Below are positions 14,501-20,472 of a stretch of DNA of 20,472 bases, piece after piece (the first letter of the stretch is position 1; each line of letters begins with the position of its first letter). The DNA comes from a virus. A program made the translations under genes and the position numbers. The stretch spans positions 1-20,472 of the IMG/VR virus record IMGVR_UViG_3300048016_000113. One strand, written 5' to 3'. The notes under the pieces are model-generated. The model saw only the letters and a program-made list of their open reading frames with translations. It was not told the origin of the DNA and ran no database searches.

Positions 14501-15136
14501 TTACTCCACAGATTGACGCTCTGCCATATCTGGCAGTAATGATTTAGGCTTGCGCCCTCGCTTAACCTGTAGAGGTTCGTCTGTATTATCTGCGATTTGC
14601 TCCAATTGTGAAAGCCTTTGCGTTAGCTCTAACAATTGCTTTTTGAGAAACTCATTCTCAAGAGTTGCAGAATCTTTGCCTTTGCACCATTCTTGCGCCT
14701 TTTGCTTAAACTCACGGCCACCCATGCCATAAGAGCGCATAGCTTCCTCGGTCATAGCTGCAACGTCTTCAATTGTCAATATGCGCATTGAGATAAAGTT
14801 ATCAGCTTGGGACGGTGACAATACTGGCCATTCTTTAACGGATGTGCCGTCCAATGGCGCATCTTGCCCATTTTTCCAAGAGTCAAACTTGCGGTGGAAT
14901 CCATCAATCCATTCTTGCGGGTAAGCATCAGGAGACCCGTTCACAGACTTGATTTTTAGCATGGCCAGCCAATCAACGGCAATACGCTCGACTTGATCTT
15001 TTGAGCCTGGTTGCATGATAAATGCCATGTCCAAGTCTTTGGTAACCCGACGACCTAGTTCTTCGGATCTAAGTTTGTCGTGAATTGCGACACGTTTGAA
15101 TTCAACGAATGGGGGGCGTGCTTGATGTAATTCCAT
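14501..15136 (-). CDS. Conserved virion-region protein, 211 aa
   Basis: A soluble protein with helical N-terminal domain (FKRVAIHDKLRSEELGRRVT, DMAFIMQPGSKDQVERIAVD), then a coiled coil at about 156-182 (LENEFLKKQLLELTQRLSQL) and a basic tail VKRGRKPKSLL. The RGRKP core resembles an AT-hook, suggesting DNA contact. Proteins of this kind sit between capsid and adaptor genes in podovirus-like phages; I know of no assigned function. It follows a terminator and has its own AGGAAAG binding site, so expression may be lower than capsid. Confidence 0.6.
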   Translation of the reverse strand: MELHQARPPFVEFKRVAIHDKLRSEELGRRVTKDLDMAFIMQPGSKDQVERIAVDWLAMLKIKSVNGSPDAYPQEWIDGFHRKFDSWKNGQDAPLDGTSVKEWPVLSPSQADNFISMRILTIEDVAAMTEEAMRSYGMGGREFKQKAQEWCKGKDSATLENEFLKKQLLELTQRLSQLEQIADNTDEPLQVKRGRKPKSLLPDMAERQSVE

Positions 15137-15187
15137 TTTCTCTTTCCTGTTTAGGATTTATTGCAGAATGCACTGATTAGTACACTC

Positions 15188-15213
15188 TGGAATAAAAGGG
15201 GCCGAAGCCCCTT
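15188..15213 (-). terminator. Intrinsic terminator after capsid/decoration genes
   Basis: On the - strand AAGGGGC, loop TTCG, GCCCCTT (15196-15213) is followed by TTTTATT. A 7-bp GC-rich stem with a UUCG tetraloop is a strong terminator. It lies 13 bases past the decoration-like gene's stop and would reduce transcription into the tail genes relative to capsid. Confidence 0.85.
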
Positions 15214-15225
15214 CCAAGATTCTGA

Positions 15226-15942
15226 TTAGAGAATCTGGCCCTGTGCGCATGGGTTGTTGATAACCCCAGCGCCGTAGCCAGTGTAAGTACCCGTGAGGGT
15301 AATAGAACCGGATGCAGTCGCGTTTTTATCGCCAGTGGTTCCGATAGCAGAGCCAGTGTAGATAGTGCGTCCATCGGGATCGAGAGCAGCTACCACGGTA
15401 CTAGCGGGGATGCCAGTGCCGGACAATGCCATGCCGAGGAAGAAACCATCGTAACCGGATGCACAGACAACCTTGCCAGAACCCAGCACAGTCGCAGCAG
15501 TAACGGTTTTTGTACCGGTTGCAGCGATGCGGTTGCGAGTGCCTAGCAGTTGTTTGCCAGCGGCTAAAGTTCCAGCGATACCAGCCGCTGCCACTGCTAC
15601 GGCTGTATCAGCCGCAACGGTTGCATTGGTCTTGTACACTGCCAAACCTTCGGTTTGAACCCAGCCGTAAGAGCCAGAGGCAGTAGGAGCCATTGCCACG
15701 CCAAAGGCGAAACCTTGACCAGCGGTAGATGGCAACAGAGCGCCTTCATAGAGTTCAGACCACATTACCAGCGAACCCTTGAGGATAGCTGCAGCTGATT
15801 TGATGTAGACAAACTTGCCCGTTCCCCAATAGGGATCCACGGCGGTAACGGTCATGCCGAGGGGGTGACGTTGCACGGTGTCAGGGGCGAACCAGTCATT
15901 GAATGGTTGAGTGCCCAGAGTGGGGGAAATTGCTGAAAACAT
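15226..15942 (-). CDS. Capsid decoration-like structural protein, 238 aa
   Basis: The gene directly follows the major capsid gene. The protein is glycine, alanine and threonine rich. It has KFVYIKSAAAILKGSLVMW at about 43-61 and GQGFAFGVAMAPTASGSYGW at about 75-94, the layout of small beta-barrel decoration proteins of the DUF2190-like kind. A second beta domain from about 145 carries SGTGIPASTVVAALDPDGRT. The role is inferred from position, composition and this pattern. Its AAAGGA binding site is preceded by a GC-rich hairpin (15962-15981). Confidence 0.68.
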   Translation of the reverse strand: MFSAISPTLGTQPFNDWFAPDTVQRHPLGMTVTAVDPYWGTGKFVYIKSAAAILKGSLVMWSELYEGALLPSTAGQGFAFGVAMAPTASGSYGWVQTEGLAVYKTNATVAADTAVAVAAAGIAGTLAAGKQLLGTRNRIAATGTKTVTAATVLGSGKVVCASGYDGFFLGMALSGTGIPASTVVAALDPDGRTIYTGSAIGTTGDKNATASGSITLTGTYTGYGAGVINNPCAQGQIL

Positions 15943-15961
15943 TTTGATTCCTTTAAGTTAT

Positions 15962-15981
15962 GGGCCAGGTTCCCCCGGCCC
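15962..15981 (-). promoter_or_regulatory. GC-rich hairpin between capsid and decoration genes
   Basis: GGGCC pairs with GGCCC, extended through a G-T pair and GG/CC to a GGAA tetraloop. The 20-base stem-loop follows the capsid stop and precedes the decoration gene's binding site. There is no T-run, so it is probably an mRNA processing or 3' stabilising structure, not a terminator. Confidence 0.55.
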
Positions 15982-15987
15982 TATAAA

Positions 15988-16965
15988 TTACGCCTTACCA
16001 ACGCCCTGGCGAGCGCGGTTAGAACATACCAAGTTACCTTGGAACAACACTGGAATAACCAATGCGTCTTGATTGACAGAACGCAGCTCTGGCATGATTT
16101 CCATATTTGCATCTTGATGAACAACCAACTCTAGGAAGTCGGAATTCAAGAAGTACATATGGTTAGCAGGGATGCCGGATGCGCTTGAATCAAAGAACAC
16201 GTCAGCGGTCTTGTACTTCATGCTGATCATGCCGCCTTTACCTTCGTCAGCAGGAGCGTAACGCTTCAAAGACGATTGCGAGGCTTCATAGAAGCTGAAA
16301 TAGTTCGAGTCCATAACGATCAAGTCAGGCGTATCGTTGCCACGGGTACATTGCAGCCACAAAGGCAGCATGATGCCAGCTTCGATAGTTGCAGCGGAAA
16401 CGGTGACAGCCTGAGTAGCAGCGCTGATTACTTGGTTTTGCCAGAATGGGAAGTTGGTGGAGTTGATACCACCCACAGTACCAGTGCCAAGGTCAGAAAC
16501 CAATGCTTGAATGCCGTTCATCTGGTTAGATGCTGTACCGTCAGAGTACAAGTCACCAGACAAGCCGTTAGCCATCGAACGCTGGGCATTTTTCAGCTTT
16601 GTTTTCACAAAGTTGATGATGCGATTGGAGCCGCTGTTAGTGCGAATTTCCAAACCGGAAGCGGCCACGTTAACAGCAACTTGTCGCCATGCATATTCAG
16701 CGGCAGAGATAACGTCAACAGCACCGACGTTCAAAACGTCAAAGCCGGAGTAACGTTGGTATGTGCTGTTAGCTGCGTAGTCCAAAGGCGTGACGATAGA
16801 CAAGCCACCATCTTCCAAGCGGATACGACCTTTCTCTGTAATACGGCGATACAGTGCATTGTGGTTGGAAACGTTATCGGCAACTTCTTTTTTGTGGTTG
16901 CGATAAGTAGTGCTCACCAGTTCGGTGAAGGTATTGAAAAGGGTGCTTTGACCGGGAGAGGCCAT
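15988..16965 (-). CDS. Major capsid protein
   Basis: The 325-residue protein starts MASPGQSTLFNTFTELVSTT. Recognisable segments are NHNALYRRITEKGRIRLEDG, followed by GLSIVTPLDYAANSTYQRYS and then YAWRQVAVNVAASGLEIRTN. This is the usual plan of podovirus-type HK97-fold capsid proteins, with an extended N-arm, a long spine helix region (RIINFVKTKLKNAQRSMANG) and a central domain with DLIVMDSNYFSFYEASQ. No protease domain is visible. It follows the scaffold gene and has a strong TAGGAG binding site six bases before the ATG, consistent with high expression. Confidence 0.85.
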   Translation of the reverse strand: MASPGQSTLFNTFTELVSTTYRNHKKEVADNVSNHNALYRRITEKGRIRLEDGGLSIVTPLDYAANSTYQRYSGFDVLNVGAVDVISAAEYAWRQVAVNVAASGLEIRTNSGSNRIINFVKTKLKNAQRSMANGLSGDLYSDGTASNQMNGIQALVSDLGTGTVGGINSTNFPFWQNQVISAATQAVTVSAATIEAGIMLPLWLQCTRGNDTPDLIVMDSNYFSFYEASQSSLKRYAPADEGKGGMISMKYKTADVFFDSSASGIPANHMYFLNSDFLELVVHQDANMEIMPELRSVNQDALVIPVLFQGNLVCSNRARQGVGKA

Positions 16966-16982
16966 GATTAACTCCTAAAAGA

Positions 16983-18017
16983 TTAGATTAGACCCAGCTC
17001 GCGAGCTGTGTCCCTGATGGTGTCGTCGATGCTGCCAACGGCTCTTGCTGATGGCAAAGTACCCTTGCGAGATACATTAACCGCAGCCGCCTGCTTGGCA
17101 GATTGCGCTTTCTGAGTAGCAATCGCTTTCCTCTCAGTCTCTGCTTTGACTTGCTGTTGGGCAAGCACTTGAGCGCGTACTGTCGGGTTAGCATAGATTG
17201 CCTTTTCATAGGCGTCTCGGAGGTCGGCAGCCATTCCAACCTGTATGAGGTCAGCCATGTCGTCCCGAACTGCCGCAAAATGCACGTTAGCGGGGTCGCT
17301 TGAGAATCTTTCTACTTCGCTGTTAAGCGTTGCGCTCTCTTGCTGCTGACGTGCTTGGGTTTGTTGTGCAATCCAGCTTTCCATTTGGGTAAGCTTTTGT
17401 TGGAGTGCGTATGAGTTGCTATCAAATGGCGCGACTTGTGTTTGCGCCGCTTGGAGAATGTCAATTCCGTAGTCCGCTGCAATTTTGTGCAGCATTTGTA
17501 CTTTCTGCTCTGAGCTTCCAGTGCGCAGCATAGAGTCAGCTTGTAATAAGCCTTGAACCGCCACATCGGGAGCCATGCCCGTAGCTTCAATGTTGCGCAT
17601 GTATGGCGATAGCGCATTGCGCATCGTGTCACCGAATTGTGCTTTTTCGCGGTACTGCTCTAACCCACGGTGCATTTCATCCGAGCGACGGATAAACTCT
17701 TGCATCACTACGGGGTCTTTTGCAATAGCGCTGGCCGCTTCTTTGCGTAAACCCAATCGCTGCAATTCAGTGGGGATAGTTACTTGCTCTGGCTCAGTAG
17801 CGGCAATCTCTGGTGCGACTTCTTCGCTTGCCTCGGGCTCTGCGGGTTTGGGCTCTGTTGGCTCTGTTGGAGTTTCTTTTGATGTGAACCTGCCATTTTC
17901 GTCTCGATCATCGGCACGGGATTCGATATTCTCCAAAGTTTGCCGGATGGTATCGTCCATCGAAAGCGCTTCGGGTTTTTCAATTTCCTCTGTTGAGAGG
18001 TCCGCATCATCTTGCAT
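16983..18017 (-). CDS. Scaffolding-like capsid assembly protein
   Basis: The 344-residue protein begins with an acidic, disordered segment (TEPTEPKPAEPEASEEVAPE at about 50-69). Next is a helical core with RRSDEMHRGLEQYREKAQFG (about 109-128), NALSPYMRNIEATGMAPDVA and KIAADYGIDIL. This core is the hallmark of a podovirus scaffold family. It ends in a basic, alanine-rich tail. It sits just before the capsid gene, where scaffolds belong. The motif DDTIRxT occurs near both ends (21-27 and 331-337), which could be paired capsid-binding helices. A 14-bp palindrome lies just ahead of its binding site. Confidence 0.75.
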   Translation of the reverse strand: MQDDADLSTEEIEKPEALSMDDTIRQTLENIESRADDRDENGRFTSKETPTEPTEPKPAEPEASEEVAPEIAATEPEQVTIPTELQRLGLRKEAASAIAKDPVVMQEFIRRSDEMHRGLEQYREKAQFGDTMRNALSPYMRNIEATGMAPDVAVQGLLQADSMLRTGSSEQKVQMLHKIAADYGIDILQAAQTQVAPFDSNSYALQQKLTQMESWIAQQTQARQQQESATLNSEVERFSSDPANVHFAAVRDDMADLIQVGMAADLRDAYEKAIYANPTVRAQVLAQQQVKAETERKAIATQKAQSAKQAAAVNVSRKGTLPSARAVGSIDDTIRDTARELGLI

Positions 18018-18031
18018 TTTTACTCCAATTT

Positions 18032-18045
18032 CTGCTATATAGCAG
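18032..18045. repeat. 14-bp perfect palindrome ahead of scaffold gene
   Basis: CTGCTATATAGCAG reads the same on both strands and lies between the 132 aa gene's stop and the scaffold gene's binding site (TTGGAG). There is no T-run after it on the - strand. It may be a small RNA hairpin or a protein site. Confidence 0.6.
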
Positions 18046-18052
18046 GGTTATA

Positions 18053-18451
18053 TCACAAAGCGTTAGATAATATTGATTTCTTATCATCGCTGAGTGAATG
18101 ATAAGCGCCAACTACTGCGTTTTCAATGGCAGTATCTTTTTGCTTTTCCTCGATTTTAACTCGTTCGCTTGCAGCTTTGCGCTCTGATTCCATACCCTCC
18201 CAAGGGCGGGAGTTATTACGGGCCATATCGTCACGGCGCTGCGATGGTGTGTCAATCCATTTTCCACTAATAGGCGATTGATAAGACGGCATTACATAAA
18301 CGGAAGCTGTGCGCGTTGGGTAAGCGTGCATTATTAGTTTGTCAATCCATCCCTGCTCTGGGTCTTGGTAATACTTGCCGTTGTTTGCTATCCATGTAGC
18401 TTTATCAGATTCTGAAAATCCCAATTGCTCTTGTATCTTTGAATAGTTCAT
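18053..18451 (-). CDS. Conserved podovirus protein, 132 aa
   Basis: The central segment SYQSPISGKWIDTPSQRRDD followed by MARNNSRPWEGMESERKAAS (residues about 56-95) matches a conserved phage protein usually found between portal and scaffold genes. Its pattern is SPxTGxxIxxxxxRRDDxARxx followed by an acidic-basic helix. The C-terminus is helical and charged (TAIENAVVGAYHSLSDDKKS). Function is unknown; position suggests head assembly. The binding site is GGGG, in the end of the preceding gene. Confidence 0.6.
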   Translation of the reverse strand: MNYSKIQEQLGFSESDKATWIANNGKYYQDPEQGWIDKLIMHAYPTRTASVYVMPSYQSPISGKWIDTPSQRRDDMARNNSRPWEGMESERKAASERVKIEEKQKDTAIENAVVGAYHSLSDDKKSILSNAL

Positions 18452-18453
18452 AT

Positions 18454-19437
18454 TTACCCCATTAAAAGCATCATTGCTTCTTCGTCGTCGTCTTCAATAT
18501 CTCGCTCAATATTGCGGATAGATTGTATTTCAGCCGATAACCAATCAATGAACTTGCGCTCTTGCGTGTAATCGATTCGAGGTATCTCGGCCTTTGCTTC
18601 GCGCTTAATCTCTGCCACCACGGCAGGCGCTGGCGCAAACCCCATCAATTGTTGATAAGTGGCCTCGATGGTTGATTCAATAGCATCTTCGCGAAGCTGC
18701 TTTTTCTGCCACGTCTTTTTATTCCAGCCAGTATGCTTATTGTGGTGAAACGCATCATCGCCTCCCAATTTGGTAGGAGTTAAGACCGACGACGTGCGAG
18801 TGGCAATCGCGGATATTGAACCCAATTGTCCAACGATAGCGCCGCTATATGTGTGCAGTGATTGGTGGACTGCAACGCCTGCAATTGAGCCTATTTGACC
18901 AACAAGAGCGCCGCTAGTAGCATGACTTACGACTGCACCGGATCGAGTAGCAGAACCAGCAAGCAATGCGCTTTGGCCAATTAACGCGCCAGAAGACGAT
19001 ATTGCTCTAGTCCGATTCGATGCACCAGAGATTGATGCGCCAGGACCAACGATAGCACCTGTTGTATCATGGCTCAAAACTGCACCAGAGCGAGCCGCAG
19101 AGCCTGCCAGCAATGAAGACTGCCCCGCCAATACGCCAGACGTTGCCATCGAGCGGATTCTGTTAGCAGTTCCAGCCAAAGAACCGCCAGGGCCAATCAA
19201 TGCACCAGTGGCAGAGAATGCGTGTATGCGTGTTGCAGTGCCTGATACAGCACCAATCTGTCCAGATAAAGCACCAGACGTGCTGAAAGCATGAAGCCGC
19301 GCCGCAGAGCCAGATACAGACCCAATAACGCCAACGATCGCCCCGCTTGTATCGTGCGTAACCGTAGTTGGAGGGGTAGAAGCTCCCGAGCTAAGTGCCG
19401 ATATAGGCTGCGAGCCTAGTGTATTTATACCTAGCAA
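18454..19437 (-). CDS. SGA-repeat virion-region protein
   Basis: Numbering here is from GTG 19452, the first in-frame start. I prefer TTG 19437 because GGTGGGAG lies eight bases before it. Residues 33-222 consist of eight tandem units of 23 residues (26 in units 4 and 6) with consensus xxTSGALVGQxGSxxGxATR. Units 4-5 and 6-7 form a further 49-residue duplication. A charged helical C-terminal domain (WNKKTWQKKQLREDAIESTI, then a strongly acidic end) follows. Similar repeats occur in phage virion proteins, but I know of no function; a beta-rich fold is likely. The start overlaps the zinc-ribbon gene. Confidence 0.7.
   Translation of the reverse strand: MLGINTLGSQPISALSSGASTPPTTVTHDTSGAIVGVIGSVSGSAARLHAFSTSGALSGQIGAVSGTATRIHAFSATGALIGPGGSLAGTANRIRSMATSGVLAGQSSLLAGSAARSGAVLSHDTTGAIVGPGASISGASNRTRAISSSGALIGQSALLAGSATRSGAVVSHATSGALVGQIGSIAGVAVHQSLHTYSGAIVGQLGSISAIATRTSSVLTPTKLGGDDAFHHNKHTGWNKKTWQKKQLREDAIESTIEATYQQLMGFAPAPAVVAEIKREAKAEIPRIDYTQERKFIDWLSAEIQSIRNIERDIEDDDEEAMMLLMG
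18787..19356 (-). repeat. Eight coding tandem repeats (69 or 78 bp)
   Basis: The repeat region of the SGA protein, eight units in frame. Units 4 and 6 carry three extra residues (in the GAVLS and GAVVS endings), giving a higher-order 147-bp duplication. The copies are divergent at the DNA level, so the array is not freshly expanded. Confidence 0.8.
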
Positions 19438-19613
19438 GGCAGTAACTCCCACCTACCAGCGGGACATTTTGCGGCTATTAGGATTGACTTACCCGCCAAT
19501 GGGCAGTTACACAGTCCACATACGTCACTACCAAAGCGCACAACTTTTTCCGGACACTCTTTGCAAGTTTCCAGTCTCTTTTCGCGCTGCACTTTGGTAG
19601 TGATGATGTTCAT
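19431..19613 (-). CDS. Small zinc-ribbon-like protein, 60 aa
   Basis: Seven cysteines lie at 17, 20, 32, 35, 37, 50 and 60, as TCKECPE, DVCGLCNCPLAGK and KCPAGRW. The pattern CxxC...CGxCxCPL...CPxGxW belongs to a small phage zinc-ribbon family found next to head genes; its role is unknown. The ATG comes directly after the T-run of a terminator and has no Shine-Dalgarno, which is odd. It may be translated from read-through transcripts or as a leaderless message. It overlaps the start of the SGA-repeat gene. Confidence 0.68.
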   Translation of the reverse strand: MNIITTKVQREKRLETCKECPEKVVRFGSDVCGLCNCPLAGKSILIAAKCPAGRWELLPC

Positions 19614-19616
19614 AGT

Positions 19617-19642
19617 AAAAGGGGCGGCGATTAAACCGCCCC
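19617..19642 (-). terminator. Intrinsic terminator after alanine-rich gene
   Basis: On the - strand GGGGCGG (19636-19642) pairs with CCGCCCC (19621-19627) around TTTAATCG, followed by TTTT. It lies six bases past the stop of the coiled-coil gene and only three bases before the zinc-ribbon ATG. Confidence 0.85.
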
Positions 19643-19648
19643 AATTGA

Positions 19649-20472
19649 TTAGCTCAGGTTCATTTTAGAACGCATCGCAGCACGGAATGCGCTACCGATA
19701 GCGGCGCAATCAATGTCTTTGATCTCGTTCTTATGGATGAAGCGACCATGCTGTTCTTCGTTGCGGTCGTCCAGCTCACGGATGGCGGCAGCGTTAGCCG
19801 CAGCAGCGGCTGTAGCAGCGTCGGCCTTGACAGAAGCAGCGTCAGCTTTGACGGATGCGGCGGCAGCGGCCAAAGATGCAGCAGCGGCGGCGGCGGATGC
19901 AGCAGTGATGTCACCAGCCTTGACTTCCAGCGTTTGGATGCGTGATGTTAGGTCAGCAATGGCGGTAGCTTGAGCAGCATCGCTAGACTTGAGTGCAGTT
20001 ACATCGCTAACAACGGCAGCGATAGCGGTATTGATTGCAGTGCAATCGCAAGAACCACCACCACCAGCGGCAACGGATGCCTCCAGTGTTGCAATGGTTG
20101 TTTGCAGAGTTGTAACGCTGGCAGCTACGGATGCAATAGCAGCAGCGTTGGCAGCATCGCCAGCAACACGGGCAGCGGCTTCAGCGGTGATAGCGTCTTG
20201 AATAGCAGCAACAGCAGCGGTCAGGTCAGCTACAGCGGTAGATGCCTCAAGCGAAGTGATGCGGCTTGACAGTGCCGTCAGTTGGCTGACGATAGCCTGT
20301 GCAGTAGCAGCATCAGATGCATTGTCAGACTGCATCAAAGCATTGAGGGTAGCGATCTGTGCCGTGACAGCAGCAATATCAACACCTTCGAGTTGCAATA
20401 CAGCATTGATCTTTTCGTTTACCGCCAAGCCAACTTCGTCACCGAAGGTAGTAGCCAAGCAAGTGACCAAAG
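19649..20472 (-). CDS. Alanine-rich coiled-coil virion-like protein (5' end cut)
   Basis: The frame is open through the right edge, so the true start lies outside; the first TTG (20470) is probably internal. About 270 residues are visible. They include long alanine-rich coiled-coil segments (LSSRITSLEASTAVADLTAA, TLQTTIATLEASVAA), a glycine break with CDC (about 136-143), and a poly-alanine helix with two AASVKAD units (about 204-218). The globular C-terminus is HGRFIHKNEIKDIDCAAIGS to MRSKMNLS. Such trimeric coiled coils are typical of fibres, including head fibres, but the location upstream of scaffold and capsid is unusual for a tail fibre. The role is unresolved. Confidence 0.65.
   Translation of the reverse strand, partial: LVTCLATTFGDEVGLAVNEKINAVLQLEGVDIAAVTAQIATLNALMQSDNASDAATAQAIVSQLTALSSRITSLEASTAVADLTAAVAAIQDAITAEAAARVAGDAANAAAIASVAASVTTLQTTIATLEASVAAGGGGSCDCTAINTAIAAVVSDVTALKSSDAAQATAIADLTSRIQTLEVKAGDITAASAAAAAASLAAAAASVKADAASVKADAATAAAAANAAAIRELDDRNEEQHGRFIHKNEIKDIDCAAIGSAFRAAMRSKMNLS

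Noticed and set aside
16276-16971. 231-codon + strand frame opposite the major capsid gene
   Set aside because: It is antisense to a clearly recognised capsid gene; composition of that gene alone keeps the opposite frame open.
19700-20300. GC-rich alanine codon repeats as a possible CRISPR or satellite array
   Set aside because: The repetition follows alanine codons of an open coding frame, with no regular spacer-repeat structure.
1-20472. tRNA, rRNA or integrase/attachment sites
   Set aside because: No cloverleaf-like segment, rRNA stretch, integrase gene or attachment-site repeat was recognised by eye; a tRNA scan would settle the first.

Overview
The window is part of a tailed-phage genome (free phage or prophage), most likely podovirus-like. 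Virion genes, a lysis cassette, short overlapping early genes and no metabolic or host genes fill essentially all of it. Shine-Dalgarno motifs of the AGGA/GGAG type and the recognisable families (Sak4, Gp157, M15_3 endolysin, 3TM holin, podovirus-type scaffold and ejection proteins) fit a Gram-negative, probably proteobacterial, host. The sequence alone does not name host or phage genus.

Layout: two convergent transcription blocks meet at about 5.34-5.41 kb. The left block (1-5333, + strand) is an early or replication-recombination operon. It runs from the end of an unknown gene through two tiny genes, a Sak4-type recombination ATPase and an SSB-like protein with an acidic tail. A 231-bp structured intergenic region follows, with inverted repeats, 12-bp tandem repeats and an AT-rich stretch. 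After it comes a tightly overlapping train of small accessory genes, including a Gp157-family protein, a winged-helix protein and two paralogous 73-75 aa proteins. Two intrinsic terminators close the block.

The right block (20472-5415, - strand) is the late operon, read right to left: an alanine-rich coiled-coil protein (cut by the window edge), a terminator, a zinc-ribbon protein, an eight-repeat SGA protein, a conserved 132 aa protein, scaffold, major capsid protein, a decoration-like protein, a second terminator, a 211 aa protein, the head-tail adaptor, a large tail/hub protein, a GNAT-like protein, three ejection-type proteins, a 36 aa ORF, the tail fibre, and a lysis cassette (membrane protein, M15 endolysin, holin). 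Portal and terminase are not present and probably lie beyond the right edge.

At least four convincing genes are shorter than 60 codons (90-188, 185-337, 1902-2048, 7944-8054) and could be missed by a length cut-off. The most unusual region is 1671-1975, a cluster of symmetric and tandem DNA elements that could be the phage origin of replication or the main early operator. Also unusual are a 20-bp perfect palindrome inside a coding gene (3589-3608), the duplicated small gene with a 33-bp identical core, the SGA-repeat virion-region protein, and a terminator that resembles an IS200/IS605-type end.
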